From assembly GCA_964557855.1 (NCBI GenBank), contig CAZLBP010000008.1, positions 55,039-119,038 on the forward strand: a stretch of 64,000 bases of DNA. The letters are read 5' to 3'. A model generated the notes under the pieces. The model did no database searches. It had not been told where the DNA came from and worked only from the letters and a program-made list of their open reading frames with translations. Below, piece after piece: positions 44,759 through 53,775 of the stretch. The position numbers and the translations under genes were made by a program. Within the stretch, counting starts at the first letter, position 1. Each line of letters starts with the position of its first letter. This DNA comes from JAJRZL01 sp964557855. Lineage in GTDB: Bacteria; Zixibacteria; MSB-5A5; GN15; FEB-12.

Positions 44759-45880
44759 ATGGAGACACATCGACTAAAGAGCACATTTTCGGATGAAGGG
44801 CGCGAGTATCTCGTCCAGACGTCGAATGACGCCGGCGAGGGTGCCATTTACACTGAACTCTTCATCAACGGCAAACTGGCCGAGCGCGCGGTGCAGCCGC
44901 ATCCGGAACTCATCAAGCCTGACCAGGTGCTCTCCCTGCTCAAGCATACCCACGGTGAGAAGAAAAAGGAGCTGGAGGTTCTGCTTGAAGTCTACAAGCA
45001 GGCGGTGGTGCAGAACAATCCGGCCGTCCTGTCCCAGCTGGGGATCGCATTTTACTACAAGCGTATCTTGCCGGAAGCCGAATTGATGTTAAAGTCGGTC
45101 CTGAAGATGGAGCAGGATAATCATCAAGTGCGCCACTATCTGAGCCTGGTCAAGGCGGCATTGGAGCAGCCCGAGGAAGCGGTCGGACATGCCGCGGAGG
45201 CCGTAGCCATGCGCCCCGGCTATGCCGACTATCGCTGTAATTACGGTGAGACGTTGCTGGCGGCGGGGAGATTCGCGGAGGCTATAACCGAGTTCGAAGA
45301 AGCCATCAAACTCAACCTGTATTATGGCGACGCGTACCTCTGTCTGGCGCAGACCCTGCTGGCGAATCTGGCGCAACAGTCCGACACCTCACGAACGGCC
45401 AACGTGGTCACTCGAGCCAACGACTGTCTCAAGAAAGCGGCACTCATCCATCCCGACTACGATACGGCACATTCCCGGAAAGCGACGGCGGCGCTGCACG
45501 AGGGCAGACTGCATGAGGCTTTGTCGATTCTCAAGCAGGTCCGCGAAGAGAAAAAAGAGAAACATCGCCGTGAGTTCGCCGGTTTCTATATGAAATTCGT
45601 CCTCCATCCCGACTGGGTCTCCGCTCAGGTCATTGACGACCGTGTTCGGTATCTGGAGGAACAAATCAAAAAGAACCCCACGTATGTGGATCTGTACGTC
45701 GAACTGTCGCGATGCTATCTGGAACAGGCCCGCATGTTGTGGAAGAAAGGCATAGACCAGTATCGCAAGACTCTGGAAATAAGCCCGTCGCTGACCAGCG
45801 CGGCCGATTGTCTGAAAAAGGCAGAAAGTGAATACTTCAACATGTGCACCGTCCTCGATACCGTGGCCGAGAAAAGCTGA
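44759..45880 (+). CDS. TPR protein in exopolysaccharide cluster
   Basis: Residues about 85-360 are tetratricopeptide repeats, for example AVLSQLGIAFYYKRILPEAE, YRCNYGETLLAAGRFAEAI and DAYLCLAQTLLANLAQ. The first 80 residues are non-repetitive. There is no signal peptide or membrane helix, so it should be cytoplasmic. It begins 2 bp after the chain-length gene, and the kinase starts 5 bp after it ends, so it may link the two on the inner face of the membrane. Its molecular role is not known. Confidence 0.82.
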   Translation: METHRLKSTFSDEGREYLVQTSNDAGEGAIYTELFINGKLAERAVQPHPELIKPDQVLSLLKHTHGEKKKELEVLLEVYKQAVVQNNPAVLSQLGIAFYYKRILPEAELMLKSVLKMEQDNHQVRHYLSLVKAALEQPEEAVGHAAEAVAMRPGYADYRCNYGETLLAAGRFAEAITEFEEAIKLNLYYGDAYLCLAQTLLANLAQQSDTSRTANVVTRANDCLKKAALIHPDYDTAHSRKATAALHEGRLHEALSILKQVREEKKEKHRREFAGFYMKFVLHPDWVSAQVIDDRVRYLEEQIKKNPTYVDLYVELSRCYLEQARMLWKKGIDQYRKTLEISPSLTSAADCLKKAESEYFNMCTVLDTVAEKS

Positions 45881-45885
45881 TCTTC

Positions 45886-46695
45886 ATGGCCAGAAAACAG
45901 TTGACCATAATCGACCTTTACTCATCGGAACTCCCTTTTGCCACCGAGTTTCGGCGTCTCTTACGGCGTCTTAAGAGCGTTCAGGGCGAGCAGGAGCGGA
46001 AGACATTACTGATGACCTCGGCCATGCTGGCCGAAGGCAAATCGACCGTGACGGCTTTTCTGGGTGTCACGGCCGGGCGCCAGGAAAGCAAAAAGACGCT
46101 CATAATCGATGCCGACCTGAGACGCCCGACTATTCACAAGTTCTTTGGTATGACACGCGACAAGGGGTTGGTCGAAGTCCTGACTCATGAACTGGAGCCC
46201 AAAGACGCCGTCAAGAATACGGGCCTGGAAGAACTGGACGTCATAACTGCCGGACAGGTGGTCAACAGGCCATCGGACGTATTCAATGCTGAAAGCATCG
46301 GTCAGGTAATCGATGAAATGAAGTTCTACTATGATCTCATCCTGGTCGACTGTGCCCCGGTGCTGCCGGTATCCGATCCGATGCTGCTGGCGCCGAAACT
46401 TGACGGCATTCTCATGATCGTCAAGGCCGGAGCAACTCAAATCGATATTGTCAAGAGGGCGATAACTATCCTCGACACCCACCACAGCCATATACTCGGT
46501 GTGGTGCTGAACAACATGAACAACAGCATGCCGTACTACTACGATTATCAATACTACGGATACCGGCACACCGAAGATCGGAAGAAGCGCTCGGCCCGCT
46601 CCTCTCAGAAGAAACGTCAGAGCCAGTCCCGCAAAGTCCGGCCGACCGACAGGAAAGACAACAAGTCCGATAGTGCCATTAAGATATCCGACTGA
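45886..46695 (+). CDS. CpsD/CapB-type BY-kinase
   Basis: Bacterial tyrosine kinases of this family control polysaccharide polymerisation with the Wzz partner. The 269-residue protein has Walker A as SAMLAEGKST (the family usually has PGEGKST), Walker A' LIIDADLRRP and Walker B LILVDCAPVLPVSDP. A C-terminal tyrosine cluster, YYYDYQYYGY, is followed by a long Lys/Arg/Ser-rich tail. The start ATG 45886 is preferred to the upstream frame because the family begins near there. Confidence 0.88.
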   Translation: MARKQLTIIDLYSSELPFATEFRRLLRRLKSVQGEQERKTLLMTSAMLAEGKSTVTAFLGVTAGRQESKKTLIIDADLRRPTIHKFFGMTRDKGLVEVLTHELEPKDAVKNTGLEELDVITAGQVVNRPSDVFNAESIGQVIDEMKFYYDLILVDCAPVLPVSDPMLLAPKLDGILMIVKAGATQIDIVKRAITILDTHHSHILGVVLNNMNNSMPYYYDYQYYGYRHTEDRKKRSARSSQKKRQSQSRKVRPTDRKDNKSDSAIKISD

Positions 46696-46709
46696 GCGGA
46701 TCGAATCCC

Positions 46710-47585
46710 ATGCAAGAAGTAGTTAACCTCCTGACCGTTGACCTGGAGGAATGGTTCGTCGTGGAGGCCCTGGCGGATCGTTTCACGAAAGATGACTGGG
46801 AGAAGCAGGAGGCTACGTGCGAACGGAACACCCTGCGATTGTTGGAGTTGTTTCGGACTCACCGCGTGCAATCGACCTGGTTCGTCTTGGGCTGGGTGGC
46901 CGAGAAGTACCCTGATTTGATACGGGAAATCGCTCAGGACGGTCACGAGATCGCTTGTCACAGCTACAGTCACTCCCGTGTCAACAGCATGGACCCGGAG
47001 TCTTTTCGCAAGGATACGGAAATGGCGGTCGAGGCCATAATGAAGGCATCCCACCGCCGTCCGATTGGCTATCGGGCGCCGAGTTGGTCCATTGACCCTT
47101 CGACTCCATGGGCGTTTGAGATTCTGGCGGAGCTGGGATTCGAGTACGACAGCTCCATCTTTCCGATAAAGCACGATCTGTACGGTATTCCGGACGGGCC
47201 GCGACATACGTTCAAAATGAATCTGGACAACGGCCGCACACTCTATGAAATCCCGGCGACCACCTACCGGCTTCTGTGGAGCAATATCCCGGTGGCCGGC
47301 GGGGGGTTCTTGCGCCATTCTCCGTACTGGTATTCCCGCTGGGTGATGAAACGTCTTAACGCGCAGAAGCGGCCGGCTCTGGTGTACATGCATCCCTGGG
47401 AAATTGATCCGGCGCCTCCGAGAGTGACTAACCTGTCGATCATGCAGTATTATCGCACTTACACCTCCACCTCGGTCTTTTATTACAAGCTCGATCGGCT
47501 GCTTGGCGATTTCGTCTTCACTTCCATCGAGAATTACCTGCGGCTTCTGCGAAAGAAACCGCGCATCGGGTTCAACGCCGACTAA
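46710..47585 (+). CDS. Polysaccharide deacetylase (NodB, DUF3473-type)
   Basis: The 291-residue enzyme opens with LLTVDLEEWF. It has the metal-site motif EIACHSYSH, the RAPSWSI motif, and a C-terminal MHPWEIDP segment. Together these identify the deacetylase subfamily often found next to exosortase-type exopolysaccharide genes. It should remove acetyl groups from the exported sugar chain. No signal peptide is evident. No glycosyltransferase gene occurs in this cluster. Confidence 0.9.
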   Translation: MQEVVNLLTVDLEEWFVVEALADRFTKDDWEKQEATCERNTLRLLELFRTHRVQSTWFVLGWVAEKYPDLIREIAQDGHEIACHSYSHSRVNSMDPESFRKDTEMAVEAIMKASHRRPIGYRAPSWSIDPSTPWAFEILAELGFEYDSSIFPIKHDLYGIPDGPRHTFKMNLDNGRTLYEIPATTYRLLWSNIPVAGGGFLRHSPYWYSRWVMKRLNAQKRPALVYMHPWEIDPAPPRVTNLSIMQYYRTYTSTSVFYYKLDRLLGDFVFTSIENYLRLLRKKPRIGFNAD

Positions 47586-47588
47586 AGG

Positions 47589-47664
47589 GATATTCGGTCG
47601 ACTGTTGAATCGCGTAGAGGTCGACAATCCTCAGTGCCGAATCGCCACTTATGAAACAGCCCCG
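47589..47664 (+). repeat. Shorter copy of the MITE-like element
   Basis: GATATTCGGTCGACT is followed by TCGCGTAGAGG, as in the 18495-18527 part of the longer element. The right end CTTATGAAACAGCC matches 18625-18638. The middle differs and the left terminal repeat is missing. Confidence 0.6.
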
Positions 47665-47813
47665 CCACATCTGCCGCGTGCCCCGTTATCTTGCGGGCGA
47701 CACATGTGTCAATCGACCCCGCGCTTCCCGTTTTTTGCAGAAAAACCTTGACTAAGATTGTATAAGAACCAAGTTTACGATGGAGATAGAACGGTCGTAC
47801 GGAAGGAGGAAAT

Positions 47814-48524
47814 ATGCTTTATATCAAGCGCGCCACGATTATTCTGCTGGTTGTTCTCTTAGCTATACCCACCCTTGAGGCACGTCGAAAAAGAGCCAAG
47901 GCGGGGGACATAGAAGACAACATGTACACCGACGCTACCCATGGTTTCTCGATGAAGCTCCCAGAGGGCTGGAAAGTCAAAATCCATGATAAGGATGAAA
48001 ACTTCCGGATCACCCTGGTACAAAAAGACTACGAAAGACCGCCGGAATACTCGGAAACTCCGGATTTCACCCTGGTACCCAGAATGACTCTGTTCGTCGG
48101 CGAAACGAAAATGAGCAGTTTCATGTTTATGGACTCACTGGTGAGTGAAACCTACGAGTCTGAACAGAAAGATGAAATAGTCAGGGAATTCGAGATTCTG
48201 AACCGACAGATGTTCGGGGGCAGCATCGAGAGAGAGGACGTGATCACGACCGACAGACGGGCGATTACGATAAATGATCAGCGCGCCGTAACCTGGCAAG
48301 GCAAGGTCCAGTATGTCAGTTACGTACCCCTGATACCTTCGCAGCCGGCGGAGGGCACCAAGTCCGTGCACGGTGAGTACCGCGGAGGTGTTTTCGCAGT
48401 CAAGCTCAATGACGCGAACATCCTGCTGTTTCACGTCATTTCCGAGGGACAGTATTTCGCCAATATCTGGGCCGAAGCGGAAGAGATTATGCAGTCACTA
48501 ACTTGGGATACGGAAGAAGGTTAG
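47814..48524 (+). CDS. Secreted protein, unknown function
   Basis: A signal peptide (IILLVVLLAIPTLEA) is followed by about 210 residues. They contain THGFSMKLPEGWKVKIHDKD near residue 45, a start often seen in exported PsbP/MOG1-like domains, but I cannot assign a family. It has an AAGGAGG ribosome-binding site and a strong terminator, and appears to be a one-gene unit. Confidence 0.7.
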   Translation: MLYIKRATIILLVVLLAIPTLEARRKRAKAGDIEDNMYTDATHGFSMKLPEGWKVKIHDKDENFRITLVQKDYERPPEYSETPDFTLVPRMTLFVGETKMSSFMFMDSLVSETYESEQKDEIVREFEILNRQMFGGSIEREDVITTDRRAITINDQRAVTWQGKVQYVSYVPLIPSQPAEGTKSVHGEYRGGVFAVKLNDANILLFHVISEGQYFANIWAEAEEIMQSLTWDTEEG

Positions 48525-48543
48525 GAGCCTGAGCGCCGGATTC

Positions 48544-48571
48544 GAGGCCGGTTTCTAACCGGCCTCTTTTT
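48544..48571 (+). terminator. Rho-independent terminator
   Basis: GAGGCCGGTT (48544-48553) pairs with AACCGGCCTC (48557-48566) around TCT, followed by five T residues. It ends the transcript of the secreted-protein gene. Confidence 0.9.
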
Positions 48572-48574
48572 GTA

Positions 48575-48603
48575 TTGACCCGAAGGAACGGCTGTGGTAT
48601 CAT
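48575..48603 (+). promoter_or_regulatory. Promoter of the lapA-lapB-like operon
   Basis: TTGACC (48575-48580), 17 bp, TATCAT (48598-48603). It begins directly after the terminator. The leader is about 40 nt and ends in GGGAGG before ATG 48647. Confidence 0.75.
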
Positions 48604-48646
48604 GGAGAGTTGTGGTGAATGAACCTTTTCGTATAAGGGAGGACCT

Positions 48647-48991
48647 ATGTGGGCGCTTCGTGCCATTCTCGTTCTGTTGCTAGTGATCGCGGTGGTCGCA
48701 GTTGCCCTCTACAACGTTGACCCCGACCAGAAGGTTGACGTCAATCTGATTTGGAAAGAGTACCACCAGGTAGCCCTGGTGGAAGTATTTCTCTGGTCAT
48801 TCGCGGTTGGCGTGATTGTCTCTCTGCTTGTGTTCATTTTCGTCTATGTCCGCATGGCGGTCGCCCAGCGCGCCCTGCGAAAGCAGGTGCGTGCCCTGGA
48901 AACCGAGGTGACCGTTTTGCGTAACCGGCCCATTGAAGAGTCCGCGGAATTGCTGCAACCGGAAAACTCGCCGCAGAAAAAAAACGAGTAG
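48647..48991 (+). CDS. LapA-domain membrane protein
   Basis: The 114-residue protein has two membrane helices (about 5-22 and 41-67) and a cytoplasmic coiled coil (VAQRALRKQVRALETEVTVL). This matches LapA (DUF1049), which works with LapB in regulating lipopolysaccharide synthesis in E. coli. The next gene is LapB-like, the same order as in E. coli. Confidence 0.85.
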   Translation: MWALRAILVLLLVIAVVAVALYNVDPDQKVDVNLIWKEYHQVALVEVFLWSFAVGVIVSLLVFIFVYVRMAVAQRALRKQVRALETEVTVLRNRPIEESAELLQPENSPQKKNE

Positions 48992-49014
48992 TGAACACGC
49001 TGGTGTAAAGTCAT

Positions 49015-50115
49015 ATGGCTGAGTACGTAATTGTCTTCATAGTCCTGCTGGCGGTATCGCTCGGCTTCTTCCTGGTTTACCGCCGCTACTTTGGCAAGCC
49101 GCAGTCGGCCGAGTCATCGCTCTACGTCCAGGCGCTGCTGGACCTGCTTGCCGGGGATAAGGTAGGCGCATTCGCCAAACTTCGGCAGGTCGTGGCCGAA
49201 AATTCAGACAATATCGATGCGTATCTCAGGCTGGGTCAGGTACTCCGGGAGTATGGGAAGCCCGATCGAGCCCTGCAGGTTCATAAGGACCTCACGTTGC
49301 GTATGAATCTGTCGGATGAGCAGAAAGTAGCCATACTCAGGCAGTTGGCCGAGGATTACTTCGCGCTAAACGACATGGATATGGCCGAAGCGGCGGCTAG
49401 AGAGATGATCGCCATTTCACCGAACGATCGGCTCGCCCATAAAAAGCTCCTGGAAATCCAGGAAAAGACGGGCAAACTCGATCTGGCCTATGATACGGCG
49501 GCGCAATTGTTGAAGATCGAGGGCAATAAGAGCAAAAAGCCGCTGGCCGTATACAAATATCGCCAGGGCGACGATCTCTACAGGAAGCGGGAATACCATA
49601 AGGCCAGGATACTGTTCAAAGAGGCGATAGGTCTGGATCCGACCTACGTCCCGGCTTACCTGGCGATCGGCGATTCGTATTGCGATGAAGACCGGCAGGA
49701 AGATGCGGTCAACTTCTGGAAGAAGTTAATCGACGCGGTACCCACGAAGGGACATTTGGTGATCGGTCGTCTGAAAAAGACCCTGTTTGCGCTGGGCCGT
49801 TACGGTGAACTGTCCGACATTTGTGAGAGAATACTGGAGCACGATCCCGGGAATCTGACGGCCCGCCTGACGCTGGCGGAGTTTTCGGAGAAAAAAGGGG
49901 ATCTCGATACGGCGCGCACGATACTGGAACAAATAGTTGATGATTCGCCGAACAATCTTAAAGCCATCATCGAGCTGCTTCGGATCTATCTCGACCTCGG
50001 GGACCGCAAGAAAATCGACAACCTGTTCCGCACTCTGGAAAGCCGGAATGAGCACCTGCAGTCACCCGCCGGCAACCCGTCCTCACCGTCCAACCTCCTG
50101 ACGACCGCTGGTTAG
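49015..50115 (+). CDS. LapB-like TPR protein without rubredoxin domain
   Basis: An N-terminal membrane helix (VIVFIVLLAVSLGFFLVYR) is followed by TPR units throughout (DAYLRLGQVLREYGKPDRAL, PAYLAIGDSYCDEDRQEDAV). This is the LapB/YciM architecture next to lapA. E. coli LapB ends in a zinc-binding rubredoxin domain with four cysteines. This protein ends NPSSPSNLLTTAG with no cysteine pairs, so regulation through that domain is not expected. Confidence 0.82.
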   Translation: MAEYVIVFIVLLAVSLGFFLVYRRYFGKPQSAESSLYVQALLDLLAGDKVGAFAKLRQVVAENSDNIDAYLRLGQVLREYGKPDRALQVHKDLTLRMNLSDEQKVAILRQLAEDYFALNDMDMAEAAAREMIAISPNDRLAHKKLLEIQEKTGKLDLAYDTAAQLLKIEGNKSKKPLAVYKYRQGDDLYRKREYHKARILFKEAIGLDPTYVPAYLAIGDSYCDEDRQEDAVNFWKKLIDAVPTKGHLVIGRLKKTLFALGRYGELSDICERILEHDPGNLTARLTLAEFSEKKGDLDTARTILEQIVDDSPNNLKAIIELLRIYLDLGDRKKIDNLFRTLESRNEHLQSPAGNPSSPSNLLTTAG

Positions 50116-50137
50116 GCGGCCGTGACGATAATCTGGT

Positions 50138-51136
50138 ATGAGAACCTGGTTCACCATATTCGCGATTCTTGTTTTCCTCCCGGCGGTTTCCGTCTATCCG
50201 GCCGGCATCTACTCGCTGATACAGGAGGGTCGGATTGCCGAGGCTCGTGATTCGCTTTCCAGCCTGTCAACAGCTTCGACCCGGGGCGGCAACCGACTGT
50301 TCTATCAGGCGCTGCTGGAGCGGGACGCCCGGGAAGCCGCCGCGCTTCTGGAAGCGGCCCTGAATGCTTCCGTCGACGCCGACTACCGGCAGGAAATCCA
50401 CCTGCGGCTGGCCCAGTATTACTACCTCGCGCACCGACTCGATAAGCTGCAAAAGGTCATAATCGATTACAAGGTAACCTGGCCGGATGGTGAATACACG
50501 GACTTGATGATCCGATATTCGGTACTCGTCGACCAGGAAGCGGGCCAATATGAATCGGCCCTCCGGCAGGTGGACCAGTATCTGCTGCAGCATACGGCGG
50601 ACGACGACGCCCAATGGGGTCAGCTGGACAAGGCCCGGGTGCTGAGGCGACATGGCAAAGAGATCGGGGCCGACAAACTGTTGCGGGAACTGTCCCGCGC
50701 CAAGTCCGGGCCCGGCGTCGCCCCGGCGCTGTATCTCCTGACGATCGACGCCGTCAAGAACCGGAACTCCGACGATGCCGTGTTTTACTACAATCTGCTT
50801 CGGGAAGGCTATCCGGCGGCAATCGGGCTCAACGCCCTGGTAGATCGCATGGCCGTTCTGTCGAGCGACTTCGGCCAGGACAGGGAAGCCGACCGGCTGA
50901 CCGGGACTTTTTACTCGGTCCAGGTGGGTGTCTTTGCGGATCATGGCAACGCCAAAGACATGGCCGGGCGGTTCAAGAAGCACGGTTATGAAGTAGATAT
51001 CCGCGATAAACGCATCTCGAACGTCACCTACAACGTAGTCTACGTCGGGCGTTTCCCGAGTTTCAACGAAGCCGCCGCCTGCAAAACGAGGCTGGAGGCC
51101 GAACATCAGGAAGCCTTTCAGGTTGTCGCTCGATGA
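50138..51136 (+). CDS. SPOR-domain protein with TPR-like repeats
   Basis: A signal peptide (TIFAILVFLPAVSVYPA) precedes about 230 helical, TPR-like residues. The last 75 residues are a SPOR domain (FYSVQVGVFADHGNAKDMA, VVYVGRFPSFNEA), which binds peptidoglycan stripped of stem peptides, usually at the division site. The gene overlaps mutS by ATGA, an odd pairing that probably reflects transcription only. Confidence 0.85.
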   Translation: MRTWFTIFAILVFLPAVSVYPAGIYSLIQEGRIAEARDSLSSLSTASTRGGNRLFYQALLERDAREAAALLEAALNASVDADYRQEIHLRLAQYYYLAHRLDKLQKVIIDYKVTWPDGEYTDLMIRYSVLVDQEAGQYESALRQVDQYLLQHTADDDAQWGQLDKARVLRRHGKEIGADKLLRELSRAKSGPGVAPALYLLTIDAVKNRNSDDAVFYYNLLREGYPAAIGLNALVDRMAVLSSDFGQDREADRLTGTFYSVQVGVFADHGNAKDMAGRFKKHGYEVDIRDKRISNVTYNVVYVGRFPSFNEAAACKTRLEAEHQEAFQVVAR

Positions 51137-53751
51137 CTGCGTCCGACAGTGCGAATAACTCGCTGACGCCGCTCATGCGGCAGTATCACGCCATCAAAGC
51201 ACAGCACCCCGATAAGATTCTCTTTTTTCGCATGGGCGATTTCTACGAGATGTTCGGCGATGACGCCGTCAAGGCCGCCCCCATACTCGATATTACCTTG
51301 ACGTCCCGCTCGCACGGCAGCTCCGAGCGCATTCCCCTGGCGGGCGTGCCGTATCATTCCGCCGATCGTTATCTGGCCAAACTGCTGGAAGCGGGGGAGA
51401 AGGTGGTCGTCGTCGAACAGGTCGAGGATCCCAAAATGGCTAAAGGGCTCGTGAAACGGGAGATCGTGGAAATCCTCACGCCCGGGACGGCCGCTCTGGA
51501 CGACTCCGGAAAGGACGCGCTGCCGGTTTGGCTGGTGGCTGTCTGTGAAGGGGCTCGCGGGAAGCAGGTCGGTTTGGCGGCCCTCGATGTGTCGACCGGC
51601 TCGTTTGTTGTCGACCAGGGATCAGCCGAAGAGATCGTCGAACGTATCCACGTCCTGGATCCCCGGGAAGTGTTGCTTCCCAAAGGCGAGGCCGATGACA
51701 CCTCGGTCGCCGAGCGCCTCGGTCTCGACAACGGCAAATTCCAACAGACGTATTTCGAGGAATGGCATTTTGACTACCGAACCGCGGTACGGGAACTCAA
51801 CGAACAGTTCGGCACGAGCACGCTCGATGGCTTCGGGGTGGGCGATAATCGCCTGGCCATCGCAGCCGCCGGCGCCGTCCTGCGCTACCTCAAGGAGAAT
51901 CACCGCGAACACCTCTCCCATGTCAACCGCCTCGCTTGCTTCGATAATACGGAATACATGGTCCTTGATTACGGCACGGTGCGTAATCTGGAGCTGGTAA
52001 CGAACATCGTTGACGCCGACGAAAGGAATACGCTCTACTCGGTCTTGAATCACTGTCACACCGCCGCCGGTTCGCGTCGGCTGCGTGGCGCCATTCTGCG
52101 GCCTTTCCGTGCCCGCCGCCGCATCGAACAACGTCTCTCCGGCGTCACCGAACTGGTCAAGAACCGTGATCTGGCCTGGCGCATAAGGGAGCGGACCCGC
52201 CACCTGCCCGATCTCGAAAAACTCAGTGGTCGGCTGGGCGCCAGGAAGCTCAACCCGAGACAGATGGCCGCCCTTCGCGACGGGCTGCGCATCGGCGCCG
52301 CGCTGAAAGAGGAACTGAGTGAAGTACATAGTCCGCACCTGCAGTCTATAGCCCGTGCCTGGCCGGACTGTACGGAGATAACGGCCCGAGTGACCGACGC
52401 CCTCGTCGACGAGCCGCCGCCGATCACGGGCAAGGGCGGCATATTGCGCCGCGGCTATGCCGCACAGCTCGACGAGCTCAACGACTCCATTCGCGAAGCC
52501 CGGCTGTACATCGGCTCCCTCGCCCAGGGCGAGCGCAAGCGCACCGGGATCGGTAACCTGAAAGTCGGGTTCAACAAAGTGTTCGGCTACTACATCGAGG
52601 TGACCAAAGCTAACTTGGATGTCGTTCCCGATGATTATATTCGGAAGCAGACGCTGGTTAACGCCGAACGCTTCATCACTCCCGAACTCAAGGAAAAAGA
52701 AGCGCTCATACTCTCCGCGGAAGAGAAGATATTCAAACTCGAAGAAGAGTTGTATGTCGAGCTGGTCTTCTTTCTCAACGATCACATTGCCGAAATTGTG
52801 GCTACGGCTGATTTGGCCGCCGAGCTGGATCTCGTCTCCGGACTGGCCGAAGTAGCTGTCGCCAACGGCTACTGCCTGCCCGTATTGCGCGATGACACCG
52901 GCCTACTAATCGAAGAAGGCCGTCACCCGGTGATCGAACAGGTCCTGCCGGCGGGTTCGTTCGTGGCCAACGACGTATCACTTTCGGCAAGTTCATCCTG
53001 CCTGCAGGTGCTGACCGGTCCGAACATGTCGGGCAAGTCGACCTATTTGAGACAGATCGGTCTCATTGTTATCATGGCGCAAATCGGGTCCTACGTGCCG
53101 GCGGCCAAAGCCGAGATCGGGCTCGTGGACCGCGTCTTCACGCGGGTCGGCGCGGTGGACAATCTGGCCCGGGGGCAGTCGACATTTCTGGTCGAAATGG
53201 TCGAGACCGCCAATATCCTGCACAACGCGACCGAAAATTCACTCGTGCTCCTCGACGAGGTCGGACGCGGCACGTCGACTTTTGACGGCCTCTCAGTCGC
53301 CTGGGCCGTAGTGGAAAGAATAGTCGACAAAATCAAGGCCCGCACCGTCTTTGCCACGCATTATCACGAACTGACCGGCATGGCCGAGCTGTACCCGGAT
53401 ATAAAGAACTACCAGGTATCGGTGAAAAAGTGGGAAAACAAAGTCGTGTTTCTGCATAAGATTATCTCCGGCGGCTGCGATGACTCGTACGGCATCGAAG
53501 TCGCCAAACTGGCCGGCTTGCCCCGCGAAACGATTGCCCGCGCCCGGCAGATTCTCAAATTGCTGGAGTCGGGCAAGTTCGCCCGGAGCGAACTGGGCCA
53601 GGGAATCTACAAGGAAAAGGTCCAGCCGACCCTGTTTGAACCGAAACCGTCCCCCGTCGAAGAAAAGCTGGCATCTCTGGACCTCGATGACATGACGCCG
53701 CTTGAAGCGCTGAACATGCTCAAGCAATTGAAGGAAGGACTGGACTGGTGA
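51133..53751 (+). CDS. mutS: DNA mismatch repair protein MutS
   Basis: MutS recognises mismatches and starts repair with MutL. The 872-residue protein contains the mismatch-binding motif GDFYEMF near residue 39, core and clamp domains, and the ABC-type ATPase with Walker A GPNMSGKSTYLRQIG (near 630), the DEVGRGTSTFDGLS segment and FATHYHELT. The length is normal. mutL follows after 24 bp. Confidence 0.97.
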   Translation: MTASDSANNSLTPLMRQYHAIKAQHPDKILFFRMGDFYEMFGDDAVKAAPILDITLTSRSHGSSERIPLAGVPYHSADRYLAKLLEAGEKVVVVEQVEDPKMAKGLVKREIVEILTPGTAALDDSGKDALPVWLVAVCEGARGKQVGLAALDVSTGSFVVDQGSAEEIVERIHVLDPREVLLPKGEADDTSVAERLGLDNGKFQQTYFEEWHFDYRTAVRELNEQFGTSTLDGFGVGDNRLAIAAAGAVLRYLKENHREHLSHVNRLACFDNTEYMVLDYGTVRNLELVTNIVDADERNTLYSVLNHCHTAAGSRRLRGAILRPFRARRRIEQRLSGVTELVKNRDLAWRIRERTRHLPDLEKLSGRLGARKLNPRQMAALRDGLRIGAALKEELSEVHSPHLQSIARAWPDCTEITARVTDALVDEPPPITGKGGILRRGYAAQLDELNDSIREARLYIGSLAQGERKRTGIGNLKVGFNKVFGYYIEVTKANLDVVPDDYIRKQTLVNAERFITPELKEKEALILSAEEKIFKLEEELYVELVFFLNDHIAEIVATADLAAELDLVSGLAEVAVANGYCLPVLRDDTGLLIEEGRHPVIEQVLPAGSFVANDVSLSASSSCLQVLTGPNMSGKSTYLRQIGLIVIMAQIGSYVPAAKAEIGLVDRVFTRVGAVDNLARGQSTFLVEMVETANILHNATENSLVLLDEVGRGTSTFDGLSVAWAVVERIVDKIKARTVFATHYHELTGMAELYPDIKNYQVSVKKWENKVVFLHKIISGGCDDSYGIEVAKLAGLPRETIARARQILKLLESGKFARSELGQGIYKEKVQPTLFEPKPSPVEEKLASLDLDDMTPLEALNMLKQLKEGLDW

Positions 53752-53775
53752 GTCCAGACTCATGACAGTCGCAGC

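Noticed and set aside
51622..52785. Antisense frame of 387 codons opposite mutS
   Set aside because: It is a shadow of mutS with no start signal or family resemblance.
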